Below, in pieces: positions 6,667 to 14,541 of a DNA stretch of 32,230 nt (within the stretch, counting starts at the first letter, position 1; every line of letters begins with the position of its first letter). The notes below the pieces were generated by a model. The model searched no databases. It was not told where the DNA came from and saw only the letters and a program-made list of their open reading frames with translations. The position numbers and the translations under genes are program-made. Source of the stretch: Lachnospiraceae bacterium (GTDB taxonomy: Bacteria; Bacillota; Clostridia; Lachnospirales; Lachnospiraceae); assembly GCA_021203465.1 (NCBI GenBank), contig JAJQBC010000090.1:1-32230 (forward strand), written 5' to 3'.

Positions 6667-8160
6667 CTATCTGATCCCGAGGAAATTCTTCACCGTCTGC
6701 TCCATCTCCTGCACCTCGCAGACCGTCTTATGCCGCACGGGTGCGCTGCGGATCTCCTCGATCGCATTCGGGATCTTTGTACCAGAAAGCGCCTGCAGCT
6801 CGTCCACCAGCTCGAAATCTCCCATCTTGCCGTATTTTTCCGCATCGATGGCCTCCATCACGCTGCGCGTAAACTTGTAGGGACTCGCGGTCGAGGCGAT
6901 CACCGTCGTCCTCGCATCGCCGGTCTCCTCTTTGTACTTCCGATAGGCGCAGGCGGCCACCGAGGTATGCGGATCCATCACATAGCCGTCCTCCTCATAG
7001 GCGCCGCGGATCGTAGCGGCTGACTCCGGCTCCGAGGCGAAATAGCCACAGAAATCCTGCAGCTGCCCGCGCATGGCCGATGTGATCGTATATTTTCCAT
7101 TCTTCGAGAGCTCCGCCATCAGCTCCGTGTCCTTCCCGGCGTCCGCGCCCGCGATCCGGTAGATCAGGCGCTCGAGATTGCTGGAGATCAGGATGTCCAT
7201 CGAGGGAGAGCTCGTCAGGATGAAGGGACGGTTCCTGTCATATTCGCCGGTGCGGAAGAAATCGTAGAGCACCTTATTTTCATTGGAGGCACAGACGAGC
7301 TTCGCGATCGGCAGCCCCATCAGCTTCGCGTAATAAGCCGCGAGAATATTTCCGAAATTGCCGGTCGGGACGACGACGTTGATCTCCTCCCCATCCGCGA
7401 TCTCGCCGCGCGCAAGCAGCTGCACATAGGCGTACACGTAGTAGACGACCTGCGGCACCAGACGGCCGATATTGATCGAGTTCGCGCTCGAGAACTGGAA
7501 GCCCGCCGCGTCCAACTCTTTCGCGAGCGCCTCGTCCCCGAAAATCGCCTTGACGCCGTTCTGCGCGTCGTCAAAGTTACCGTGGATACCGACAACCAGC
7601 GTATTATCGCCCTTCTGCGTCACCATCTGCTTCTCCTGAATCGGGCTGACGCCGTCCTTCGGGTAAAATACGATAATCCGCGTGCCGGGCACGTCCGCGA
7701 AACCGGCCAGTGCAGCCTTCCCGGTATCGCCGGAGGTCGCGGTCAGGATCACGATCTCATTTTTGATCTGATTTTTCTTCGCCGCCGTCGTCATCAGATG
7801 CGGCAAAATCGAGAGCGCCATATCCTTGAAAGCGATCGTCGCACCGTGGAAGAGCTCCAGATGCCAGGCTCCGCCTACCTTCACAAGCGGCGCGATCTCC
7901 TCCGTGTCAAACTTCTCATCATAGGCGCCGGCGATGCAGGCCTTCAGCTCCTCCTCCGTGAAATCGGTCAGGAACAGCCGCATCACCTCGTAAGCCAGCT
8001 CCCGGTAATTCATCCCGGCGAGTGTGCGAAGATCGCAGGCCAACTGCGGGATCTCAGTCGGCACGAACAGCCCGCCGTCGTGTGCGAGTCCCTGCAGAAT
8101 CGCCTGAGAGGCCGTGACCGCTTCCTTCGCTCCTCTTGTACTCCTGTATAATACTTCCAT
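6667..8160 (-). CDS. thrC: Threonine synthase
   Basis: A 497-residue PLP enzyme that converts O-phosphohomoserine to threonine, the last step of the pathway. It begins with the family N-terminus YRSTRG, places the PLP lysine at K112 (HGATIAFKDMA), and has the phosphate-binding segment TATSGDTGKAAL and a C-terminal ASPYKF segment. Length matches the class with an N-terminal extra domain (YRSTRG type). The ATG at 8160 is preferred: the 64 residues encoded upstream are low-complexity basic sequence unlike the family, and AGAGGA lies about 9 bases before this ATG. It overlaps by signal with the downstream small membrane gene. No T-box motif is found in its leader; a weak TATGAT lies at 8273-8278 on minus. 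Confidence 0.95.
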   Translation of the reverse strand: MEVLYRSTRGAKEAVTASQAILQGLAHDGGLFVPTEIPQLACDLRTLAGMNYRELAYEVMRLFLTDFTEEELKACIAGAYDEKFDTEEIAPLVKVGGAWHLELFHGATIAFKDMALSILPHLMTTAAKKNQIKNEIVILTATSGDTGKAALAGFADVPGTRIIVFYPKDGVSPIQEKQMVTQKGDNTLVVGIHGNFDDAQNGVKAIFGDEALAKELDAAGFQFSSANSINIGRLVPQVVYYVYAYVQLLARGEIADGEEINVVVPTGNFGNILAAYYAKLMGLPIAKLVCASNENKVLYDFFRTGEYDRNRPFILTSSPSMDILISSNLERLIYRIAGADAGKDTELMAELSKNGKYTITSAMRGQLQDFCGYFASEPESAATIRGAYEEDGYVMDPHTSVAACAYRKYKEETGDARTTVIASTASPYKFTRSVMEAIDAEKYGKMGDFELVDELQALSGTKIPNAIEEIRSAPVRHKTVCEVQEMEQTVKNFLGIR

Positions 8161-8284
8161 CTTTTCGTTCCTCTTTCTGCCATTGTTTGCCCGGAACATC
8201 AGGCGCACAAACTTCAGCTCCTGCGCTGCCTGACGCGCCCTGTGACGCCGTTCTGAGCTGCCCTTCCAGTGTATCATAAGGCAC

Positions 8285-8316
8285 AAAAAAAAGAAAGGGG
8301 AAACGCTCCCCTTTCT
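8285..8316 (-). terminator. Terminator of the SleB-like gene
   Basis: AGAAAGGGG (8292-8300) pairs with CCCCTTTCT (8308-8316), a perfect 9-bp stem with a 7-base loop. On minus it is followed by a run of T (A-run 8285-8292). It starts one base after the stop codon. Confidence 0.85.
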
Positions 8317-8317
8317 C

Positions 8318-8950
8318 CTACAAAGTATAAAAAATGTGGTTTCCGTACTCACAGACGCGGTTCAGCGCCTGATCAAACCAGCCGCTGGAACAGTTTGTGG
8401 AGCGGAAATAGAGCGCTCCCTGCGAGATATCCTCGCCGCCCAGCACCCGCGTGACCGCTTCCGCGGTGTCGGCAGAAACGCTGACTGTGTTCAGCCTGCC
8501 ATCCACCGTCGGCGAGAACTGCGCCGTCCCGTTGGTCTTTTCATAGACGACTTCCGTCACCGTCCCCGGGAAAGCCTCACTCTCCACACGGTTCAGCACG
8601 ACGCCGGCCACCAGCATTTTCCCAATGGTATCTTCACCTCCGGCCTCCGCCTCGACAATCCGCAGCAGGATCTGATACTCCTGTTCCTGCAGGCTGAATG
8701 AGGCCGCGCTCTCCTGCTCACCATTCTCCGGCGCGATTTCCTCCGCCGCTTCCTCTACCATGCTTTCTGTATCAACGTTCTCTCCCTCTGAACAGACCTC
8801 ATCCTGAAAAGCCGTTCCCAGCTCCTCCTGGATTCCTTCCTCCGCGGCGCAGGCGGCAATCACGCCCCCATCGCCGGGTTCAAAGGATGCCGTTCCGGCG
8901 CTGAGAATGCCTCCCAGCAGCAGCGCGGCAACCCGATAGCGTTTACACAT
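8318..8950 (-). CDS. Secreted SleB-like cell wall hydrolase
   Basis: A 210-residue exported protein. Residues 1-35 form a signal peptide (basic MCKRYR, hydrophobic VAALLLGGILSAG). An acidic, glutamate-rich linker follows (about 37-85), then a Hydrolase_2/SleB-type domain (about 92-210). The domain shows RIVEAEAGGE with the likely catalytic E100, VAGVVLNRV, AQFSP and a final GNHIFY. This family includes spore-cortex-lytic transglycosylases and vegetative wall hydrolases. There is no peptidoglycan-binding repeat, so a germination role cannot be assumed. The ATG at 8950 is 7 bases after AAAGGAG; an earlier in-frame ATG lies inside the -10 of a good promoter and is excluded. Confidence 0.9.
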   Translation of the reverse strand: MCKRYRVAALLLGGILSAGTASFEPGDGGVIAACAAEEGIQEELGTAFQDEVCSEGENVDTESMVEEAAEEIAPENGEQESAASFSLQEQEYQILLRIVEAEAGGEDTIGKMLVAGVVLNRVESEAFPGTVTEVVYEKTNGTAQFSPTVDGRLNTVSVSADTAEAVTRVLGGEDISQGALYFRSTNCSSGWFDQALNRVCEYGNHIFYTL

Positions 8951-9011
8951 ACATACACTCCTTTTCTGTCTTTTCTTTATATTTTGCAGCCTGATCCGGC
9001 TACAGGTTGGC

Positions 9012-9041
9012 ATTATAAACCTGATGCAATCTAAAAGTCAA
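9012..9041 (-). promoter_or_regulatory. Promoter of the SleB-like gene
   Basis: On minus, TTGACT (9036-9041) and TATAAT (9012-9017) are 18 bases apart. Transcription would begin near 9005, giving a leader of roughly 55 bases. This is a housekeeping sigma-A type promoter, not an obvious sporulation promoter. Confidence 0.75.
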
Positions 9042-9103
9042 TATTTTTGTTACAACTTTGTTAACTATTATGACCTATTTATTTCATTTTTATGACAGAA
9101 AAG

Positions 9104-9145
9104 CAAAAAAAAGAGCGTGTCTCACGCGAAAAATGTGAGACACGC
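9104..9145 (-). terminator. leuA terminator
   Basis: GCGTGTCTCAC (9115-9125) pairs perfectly with GTGAGACACGC (9135-9145), an 11-bp stem. It is followed on minus by a purine base or two and a long T-run (A-run 9104-9111). It lies about 20 bases past the leuA stop. Confidence 0.9.
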
Positions 9146-9166
9146 CCGTGTATGCTGTCGAAATGT

Positions 9167-10825
9167 TCAGCGCACCGAGTGGTTGATCGCGGTCATCAGC
9201 GCGTCGAAGGAAGCGCGGATGATATCCGGGTCGATCGAAGCACCCCAGTGCAGCTTTCCATCCGGCGTCTGGATGCCGACGTAGGCAATCGCGCTCGAAC
9301 TGGAACTGCGGGTCAGCGCATGCTCCTGGTAGGTCACCAGATTGTACTCGAAGCCGTAGGCTTTCTTCAGCGCGTTGCTGACGGCATTTAGGCGTCCGTT
9401 TCCGACCGCAGTGGTCGTCTTGCGTTCTCCCTCGTGGATCGTCGAGACCTCTGTCGTGATGCCATCGACCTGACGGAAATGCACCTCCGTGATCCAGTAG
9501 GGCTCCTTGACGTTCACGAACTTCTCGGTGAAGACCTGATAGATCTCCTCCGGCGAGAGTTCCTTGTTGCGGTGATCGGACTCGGCCTTGGCCGCGTAGC
9601 CCATCGCCTCGCGCATCTTCGGCGGCATGAGCAGGCCGTAATTCTTCTCGAGGATGTAGCCGACGCCGCCCTTTCCGGACTGGCTGTTGATGTGGATCAC
9701 GTCCGCGTCGTAACTCCTGCCGACATCCGTCGGGTCGATCGGAAGGTAGGGAACCGTCCACCGGTCCGGATTCTTCTCCTCCATCCACTTCATGCCCTTC
9801 GCGATCGCGTCCTGGTGCGAGCCGGAAAAAGCCGCAAAGACAAGTGCGCCGCTATAGGGATTGCGCTCATAGACCTTCATGCCGGTGCAGCGCTCATAGC
9901 ATTCGCTGATCTCGTTCATGTCCGAGAAATCAAGTTCCGGATCGACACCCTGAGAATAAAGGTTCATTCCCAGCGTCACGATATCCACATTTCCGGTGCG
10001 CTCGCCGTTGCCAAAGAGCGTGCCCTCGACGCGATCCGCACCGGCGAGAAGCCCCATCTCCGTATCCGCCACGCCGCAGCCGCGGTCATTGTGCGGATGC
10101 AGGGAGACCACCACGTTCTCCCGGTATTTCATATGCTTGCACATATATTCAATCTGCTGCGCGTAGACATGCGGCATCGAGTGCTGCACGGTCACCGGCA
10201 GGTTGATGATCGCCTTGCGGTCTGCAGTCGGCTTCCACACGTCGAGCACCGCGTTGCAGACCTCCAGCGCGTACTCCGGCTCCGTCCCGGTGAAGCTCTC
10301 CGGACTGTACTCAAAGCGGTAATTCGCGCCCGCTTCCTCTGTCAGCTCTTGCAGAAGCTTCGCGCCCTCGACGGCAATCTGCAGAATCTCTTCCTTTGAT
10401 TTATGGAAGACCTGCTCGCGCTGCACGACCGAGGTCGAATTGTAGACGTGCACGATCGCGTTCTTCGCGCCTTTCAGTGCTTCGAAGGTTTTGCGGATGA
10501 TATGTTCGCGCGCCTGCGTCAGCACCTGCACGGTCACATCGTCCGGGATCAGATCCTGCTCAATCAGCGCGCGCAGGAACTCATACTCTGTCTCCGAGGC
10601 CGCCGGGAAGCCGATCTCAATCTCCTTAAAGCCAACCTTTACGAGCAGCTGGAAGAAGTCCAGCTTCTGCTGCAGCGTCATCGGCATGACCAGAGCCTGA
10701 TTGCCGTCTCTTAAGTCCACGCTGCACCAGATGGGCGCGTGGTCGACATAGTCCTTGTCTGCCCAGTCCATACAGCGCTCGGGCGGCATGTAATACTGTC
10801 TTTTGTACTTTTTGTAGTTCATCAT
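9167..10825 (-). CDS. leuA: 2-isopropylmalate synthase, long (fungal/actinobacterial-type) form
   Basis: A 552-residue enzyme that condenses acetyl-CoA with 2-oxoisovalerate, the committed step of leucine synthesis. The HMGL-like TIM barrel has SVDLRDGNQALV (35-46) with the metal-binding D37, and the metal-binding HPHNDRG motif. A C-terminal LeuA allosteric domain (about 430-552) should bind leucine. Length and opening (KKYKRQYYMPPERC) fit the long type rather than the 510-residue enterobacterial type. Two ATGs stand in tandem; the first, at 10825, lies 8 bases after GGAGG. The upstream frame stays open only because it runs through the T-box leader. Control is by the CTC-specifier T-box, with feedback inhibition expected from the domain. 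Confidence 0.97.
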   Translation of the reverse strand: MMNYKKYKRQYYMPPERCMDWADKDYVDHAPIWCSVDLRDGNQALVMPMTLQQKLDFFQLLVKVGFKEIEIGFPAASETEYEFLRALIEQDLIPDDVTVQVLTQAREHIIRKTFEALKGAKNAIVHVYNSTSVVQREQVFHKSKEEILQIAVEGAKLLQELTEEAGANYRFEYSPESFTGTEPEYALEVCNAVLDVWKPTADRKAIINLPVTVQHSMPHVYAQQIEYMCKHMKYRENVVVSLHPHNDRGCGVADTEMGLLAGADRVEGTLFGNGERTGNVDIVTLGMNLYSQGVDPELDFSDMNEISECYERCTGMKVYERNPYSGALVFAAFSGSHQDAIAKGMKWMEEKNPDRWTVPYLPIDPTDVGRSYDADVIHINSQSGKGGVGYILEKNYGLLMPPKMREAMGYAAKAESDHRNKELSPEEIYQVFTEKFVNVKEPYWITEVHFRQVDGITTEVSTIHEGERKTTTAVGNGRLNAVSNALKKAYGFEYNLVTYQEHALTRSSSSSAIAYVGIQTPDGKLHWGASIDPDIIRASFDALMTAINHSVR

Positions 10826-10852
10826 GCTTTTCTCCTCCTCATTCCCTAAAAT

Positions 10853-10901
10853 AAAAAAGCCCCTCGTCCTGAGCCTTAAAAAAGCTCCAGAGACGAAAGA
10901 C
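10853..10901 (-). terminator. Conditional terminator of the leuA T-box
   Basis: On minus, the arm at 10884-10901 pairs with the arm at 10859-10874 through G-C, A-T and G-U pairs with small bulges, and six T follow (10853-10858). The hairpin lies just after the T-box sequence, as needed for tRNA-dependent antitermination. Confidence 0.8.
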
Positions 10902-11157
10902 TGCTGTCCTACGCGGTACCACTCTGATTTCATGAATGATTTCACACACTTATGGGATACGGAATCGAGATTCTTATATCCTTCCCGCTGTAACGGCCGG
11001 GTCCCGTCTGTGTCTACTCTCCTCGATACCGAAGATTTCGGACAGCCGCTCCGAGGCGAGTTCCATACATCCTCTCCACTGCCTCGCACCGCCCGGCAGC
11101 TCTCTGGATTCGAGTCCGCATGTACTATTCCTCATCATCGCATTTTCTTTTGCAACT
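10853..11157 (-). promoter_or_regulatory. T-box leader of leuA, Leu specifier CTC
   Basis: A tRNA-sensing leader on minus fills nearly all of the 392-bp gap between glgA and leuA. It has the conserved T-box AGAGTGGTACCGCG (10912-10925), a stem I with the apical AGAGAG...GGTGCGAGG features around 11072-11106, and a specifier loop reading GGAA-CTC-GCC. CTC at 11058-11060 is a leucine codon. Uncharged tRNA-Leu(GAG) should stabilise the antiterminator and let transcription reach leuA. The terminator is listed separately. The predicted leader is about 330 bases from promoter to ATG, typical for T-boxes. Confidence 0.95.
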
Positions 11158-11163
11158 GGAACG

Positions 11164-11192
11164 ATCATAACAAAAACTCCCGTCCTTGTCAA
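11164..11192 (-). promoter_or_regulatory. leuA promoter, embedded in the glgA terminator
   Basis: On minus, TTGACA (11187-11192) and TATGAT (11164-11169) are exactly 17 bases apart. The -35 lies in the loop of the glgA terminator hairpin and the T-run of that terminator lies in the spacer. Confidence 0.85.
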
Positions 11193-11200
11193 GACGGGAG
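11172..11200 (-). terminator. glgA terminator
   Basis: CTCCCGTC (11177-11184) pairs with GACGGGAG (11193-11200); on minus five T follow (11172-11176). It sits 17 bases past the glgA stop. Its 8-base loop holds the leuA -35. Confidence 0.8.
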
Positions 11201-11217
11201 CCCAAATATTTATCTGC

Positions 11218-12669
11218 CTACCAGCCGATCAGCCACGAGTAGATGCCCTCATAGGCGTAACGCGAGGCATCCCAGGAGAAATCTTTCTGCATCGCGCGCG
11301 TCACCATCGCGTTCCAGCTCGGTCGCTCCACGAAGTAGACATACTTCGCGCAGTTGATCACACTCATCATCTCACCAGCATTGTAGTTAGCGAAGGAGAA
11401 ACCGACGCCGGTGCCCTCGTACTGATTGTAGGGCTGTACCGTATCGCGGAGTCCGCCGGTCTCGCGCACAATCGGTAGCGTCCCGTAGCGCAGCGAGATC
11501 AACTGCGTCAGGCCGCAGGGTTCGAAGGCGGAAGGCATCAGGAAAGCGTCCGCCGCCGCATAGAGCTTGTGGGACAGCTCGTCCGCATAGTAGATATTCG
11601 CGGAGACCTTGTCCGGATATTTCCAGGCATAGTGGCGGAACATATTTTCATAGCGCTCATCTCCGGTCCCAATGACCACGAGCTGTGTGTTGTCGTCCAC
11701 GATCTGCTCCATGACCGCCGCGATCAGGTCGAGTCCCTTCTGGTCAGTCAGGCGGGAGATCAGGCCGATCATCATCTTGCCCTCGTCCACGGTCAGCCCG
11801 AGTTCCTCCTGCAGCGCGCGCTTGTTCGCCGCCTTACCGGCAGTCACCGCCGCCTCGTCATAATTCTCAGCAATCTTTTCATCCGTCTCCGGATTCCAGA
11901 TCGAGTAGTCGATGCCGTTCACGATGCCGCGCAGATCCATATGGCGTGCGGACAAAAGGCCGTCGAGTCCCTCACCGTACTGCGGCGTCTGGATCTCCTG
12001 TGCGTAGGTCTCGCTGACCGTCGTGATATAATCCGCATAGACGAGGCCACCTTTGAGCATATTCGCGTCGCGCCGATATTCCAGCTTGTCCGGTGTGAAT
12101 ACATAATCCGGCAGGCCGGTCAGTCCCTGCATCGTCTCAATGTCCCAGATTCCCTGGAAGCGGAGGTTGTGGATCGTCATAACCGTCTTGATGCCGCGGT
12201 AGAACTCTCCCGCCGCAAATTCGGTCTTCAGATAGACCGGGATGAGGCCCGTCTGCCAGTCGTGACAGTGGATCAGGTCGGGTCGGAAATCGATGATCGG
12301 CAGAATCGAGAGCACCGCCTTGTCGAAGAACGCGAATTTCTCGATATCTGTCCGGAAATCCCCGTAGGGCTTCGCTCCGCCGAAATAGACCAGATTGTCA
12401 ATGAAATAATAGGTCACGCCCTCGTACTCGTAGGTCATAACACCGACATGAGCTCCCGGATTGTAGGAACCGGTGCCCATATAGAAATGTGTGATATACT
12501 GGAAATGATTCCGGAATTTGTCAGGGATGCAGGTGTAATTCGGTATCACCACGCGCACGTCCCATTCTTCCTTGTTAAAGCCCTTCGGCAGTGCACCACA
12601 TACGTCCGCCAGTCCCCCTGTCTTGATGAACGGTACGCACTCTGATGCCGCAAACAATATCTTCTTCAT
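11218..12669 (-). CDS. glgA: Glycogen synthase (ADP-glucose)
   Basis: A 483-residue GT5 glycosyltransferase that adds glucose from ADP-glucose to glycogen. The N-terminal ADP-glucose site KTGGLADV is at 16-23, and the C-terminal GT-B half carries the conserved SAFEPCGLTQL and ETGGLRDTV segments. Length matches bacterial GlgA. The ATG at 12669 follows AGGAGGGG. No other glg genes adjoin, so glycogen genes must be scattered or lie elsewhere. It is transcribed divergently from the inositol-phosphatase-type gene and ends in a hairpin that overlaps the leuA promoter. Confidence 0.96.
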   Translation of the reverse strand: MKKILFAASECVPFIKTGGLADVCGALPKGFNKEEWDVRVVIPNYTCIPDKFRNHFQYITHFYMGTGSYNPGAHVGVMTYEYEGVTYYFIDNLVYFGGAKPYGDFRTDIEKFAFFDKAVLSILPIIDFRPDLIHCHDWQTGLIPVYLKTEFAAGEFYRGIKTVMTIHNLRFQGIWDIETMQGLTGLPDYVFTPDKLEYRRDANMLKGGLVYADYITTVSETYAQEIQTPQYGEGLDGLLSARHMDLRGIVNGIDYSIWNPETDEKIAENYDEAAVTAGKAANKRALQEELGLTVDEGKMMIGLISRLTDQKGLDLIAAVMEQIVDDNTQLVVIGTGDERYENMFRHYAWKYPDKVSANIYYADELSHKLYAAADAFLMPSAFEPCGLTQLISLRYGTLPIVRETGGLRDTVQPYNQYEGTGVGFSFANYNAGEMMSVINCAKYVYFVERPSWNAMVTRAMQKDFSWDASRYAYEGIYSWLIGW

Positions 12670-12699
12670 TTCGCCCCTCCTGTGAAATTGTTTATAAAC

Positions 12700-12726
12700 A
12701 TTTTACCATACTTCATGGCGTTTCAA
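12700..12726 (-). promoter_or_regulatory. Candidate glgA promoter
   Basis: On minus, TTGAAA (12721-12726) and TAAAAT (12700-12705) are 15 bases apart, short of ideal, but a TG one base before the -10 gives an extended -10 form. It lies about 30 bases before the glgA start. Confidence 0.45.
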
Positions 12727-12754
12727 AAGTATATTTTTATTTTTTGCCGGACTG

Positions 12755-12763
12755 TGCTATACT
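12755..12763 (+). promoter_or_regulatory. Extended -10 promoter of the inositol-phosphatase gene
   Basis: TG-C-TATACT (12755-12763) fits the extended -10 pattern; no good -35 is seen. Transcription would begin near 12770, giving a leader of about 19 bases before the ATG at 12789. Confidence 0.45.
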
Positions 12764-12788
12764 GTTCCCCGGAAACGAGGTAAAAAAT

Positions 12789-13589
12789 ATGAATTCTTTA
12801 TATGAAAAGGTCATCGAACTGGTGCACAGCGCTGACGACATTATTTTTGATGAGGAAATGGCGCACGCGGTCACGGTCAAGGGCGCCGCAGACTATGTGA
12901 CGAAGGTGGATTTTGCCGTACAGGAATATCTGCGCGCGGGGCTCGCCCGGCTGACGCCGGATGTGAGACTGATCTCCGAGGAGCAGGAAAATAAGGATCT
13001 CGATCCGGCGGGAAACTACTGGATTCTCGACCCGATCGACGGCACGACCAATCTGATTCACGACTATCAGATGAGTGCGGTCTCTCTGGGACTCTATGAG
13101 AACGGACAGATCACTTTCGGCGTGGTCTACAATCCGTTCATGAAGGAAGCCTGGCACGCCGTCCGCTCTCAGGGTGCGTACCTAAACGGAAAGCAGATCC
13201 ATGTCTCACACCGCGCAGACTTTGCCAACAGCATCATTTCCTTCGGCGCGGCGCCCTATGACAAGGAGCTGGCCGCGCAGCTCTTTCCGCTCATGCAGCA
13301 TGTCTACGAATCCTGCGCGGACTTCCGCCGCTGCGCCTCCTGTGCGCTCGACCTGTGTTATGTCGCGGCAGGACGCATCGACGCCTACTTTGAGCTGAAC
13401 CTGAAGCCCTGGGACTATGCGGCCGGAGCGCTGATTCTGACGGAGGCGGGCGGAAAAATCGATACCTTCCGCGAAAAAGGGCTGTCTTATCTGCAAAATA
13501 CGGATCTCGTCGCCAGCACACCTGAACTCTACGGCAGGCTCCGGGAGCTGATCCTTGAGATGCCAACCGACAAATTAAGGCTGGTATAA
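12789..13589 (+). CDS. Inositol monophosphatase family protein
   Basis: A 266-residue Mg-dependent phosphatase of the IMPase/SuhB family, which dephosphorylates sugar phosphates, inositol phosphate or related small molecules. Metal ligands are visible: E65 in LISEEQ, D81 and D84 in LDPIDGTTN (80-88), and D209 in KPWDYAAGA, followed by EAGG. Length is normal. The start is the ATG at 12789, 8 bases after GAGG (12777-12780); the frame opens further upstream, but that region overlaps glgA and the promoter. The substrate cannot be decided from sequence. The last 15 bases overlap the 3' end of the convergent ttcA-like gene. Confidence 0.92.
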   Translation: MNSLYEKVIELVHSADDIIFDEEMAHAVTVKGAADYVTKVDFAVQEYLRAGLARLTPDVRLISEEQENKDLDPAGNYWILDPIDGTTNLIHDYQMSAVSLGLYENGQITFGVVYNPFMKEAWHAVRSQGAYLNGKQIHVSHRADFANSIISFGAAPYDKELAAQLFPLMQHVYESCADFRRCASCALDLCYVAAGRIDAYFELNLKPWDYAAGALILTEAGGKIDTFREKGLSYLQNTDLVASTPELYGRLRELILEMPTDKLRLV

Positions 13590-14309
13590 AGGGCTCTGCG
13601 GCCAGTCTTCTATCCTGCCCTCTGTGATCGCGCGGAACATCCGCTTCTTCGCACCCGGATGTTCACGCTCGATCTCAGTGAGCAATTTTTTCACGTAAGC
13701 GCGCTCCGTCTGCCCGTCTGCCGAACAGGGATTTTCCATGGTCGGGATCTCATAGCGGCGCACAAATCCCCGGATACGGCTTTCTTCCGCCAGCATGAGC
13801 GGACGGATCACCTCGATATTTCTGTCCTCGAATCTGGTCACCGGCGGAAAGGCGTAAAAGCGTCCCTGAAAAAGAAGCGACAGCAGCATTGTCTCTACAA
13901 AATCGTCCCGGTGATGCGCGTAGGCGATCTTGTTGCAGCCAAGCCTCTGCGCCTCGTCCACCAGCGCACCCTTGCGCAGCTTCGTACAGAGGGAGCAGGG
14001 GTGCTTTTCTTTCCGCTCTTCAAAGACAATCTGCTCGATCTGCGTAGTCACAACGGAAAGCTCCACGCCGATTTTCTCGCAAAAATGCTGCAATTCAGAA
14101 AAATCCGCGCCCGGGTGCCCAAGATCAACACAGATTCCACACAGTTCGAAGGCCTTCGGATAAAACGTGGACAGTTTTTTCAGGGCATACAAAAGCGCCA
14201 TACTGTCCTTGCCGCCGGAAACTCCGACCGCAATTCGGTCGCTCTCCCCGATCATCCCGTATTTGTCAATGGCCTGCCGCAGCAGACTGAGCATTTTCTG
14301 TATATCCAT
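13575..14309 (-). CDS. TtcA/TilS-superfamily tRNA-modifying ATPase, TtcA-like
   Basis: A 244-residue PP-loop protein. SGGKDS (31-36) binds ATP, and three cysteines, C105 and C108 (PCSLC) plus C195 (ENPCSADGQ), match those that hold the iron-sulfur cluster in TtcA. TtcA thiolates cytidine 32 of tRNAs; many short Firmicutes homologues are annotated this way without experimental proof, so the exact nucleotide is uncertain. The start ATG at 14309 lies about 9 bases after GGAG. It is preceded by a hairpin-rich 220-bp spacer and a thioredoxin gene, and it ends inside the convergent inositol-phosphatase gene. Confidence 0.88.
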   Translation of the reverse strand: MDIQKMLSLLRQAIDKYGMIGESDRIAVGVSGGKDSMALLYALKKLSTFYPKAFELCGICVDLGHPGADFSELQHFCEKIGVELSVVTTQIEQIVFEERKEKHPCSLCTKLRKGALVDEAQRLGCNKIAYAHHRDDFVETMLLSLLFQGRFYAFPPVTRFEDRNIEVIRPLMLAEESRIRGFVRRYEIPTMENPCSADGQTERAYVKKLLTEIEREHPGAKKRMFRAITEGRIEDWPQSPLYQP

Positions 14310-14320
14310 CTTGAATTTCT

Positions 14321-14517
14321 CCGGGAGTTTTACAAAGTCGATTGCTACGCTCTTCGAGCTCTCGCAATCGCCGCCTGCATTCGCAATCCGCGCTATTGCG
14401 CTACTTGCTCATACAGGCTAACCCGTCCGATGCCTATGTGTCCTTGCATGCAAGCATGCAGTCCACATAGTCGCCGTCCGGGACTTTTAATAAATACAGC
14501 TCCCGGGCTATGCCCGG
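14321..14517. repeat. Hairpin array between trx and the ttcA-like gene
   Basis: A non-coding stretch with four hairpins. They are CGATTGC/GCAATCG (14339-14370, with inner GCTC-TTC-GAGC); GCCTG/CAGGC (14373-14418) enclosing CGCAAT/ATTGCG; CTATGTG/CACATAG (14434-14470) enclosing TGCATGC/GCATGCA; and CCGGG/CCCGG (14503-14517). The first three are flanked by a 12-base direct repeat, CCGGGA(G/C)TTTTA, at 14321-14332 and 14478-14489. The last may terminate trx on minus, though it lacks a clean T-run. Origin and function are unknown. Confidence 0.65.
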
Positions 14518-14541
14518 AAGCCGTATCTTTTCTCCGAAACC

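Noticed and set aside
8161-8317. Possible T-box or attenuator in front of thrC
   Set aside because: No AGGGTGGNACCGCG-like motif or competing terminator hairpin is present; the only hairpin belongs to the upstream gene.
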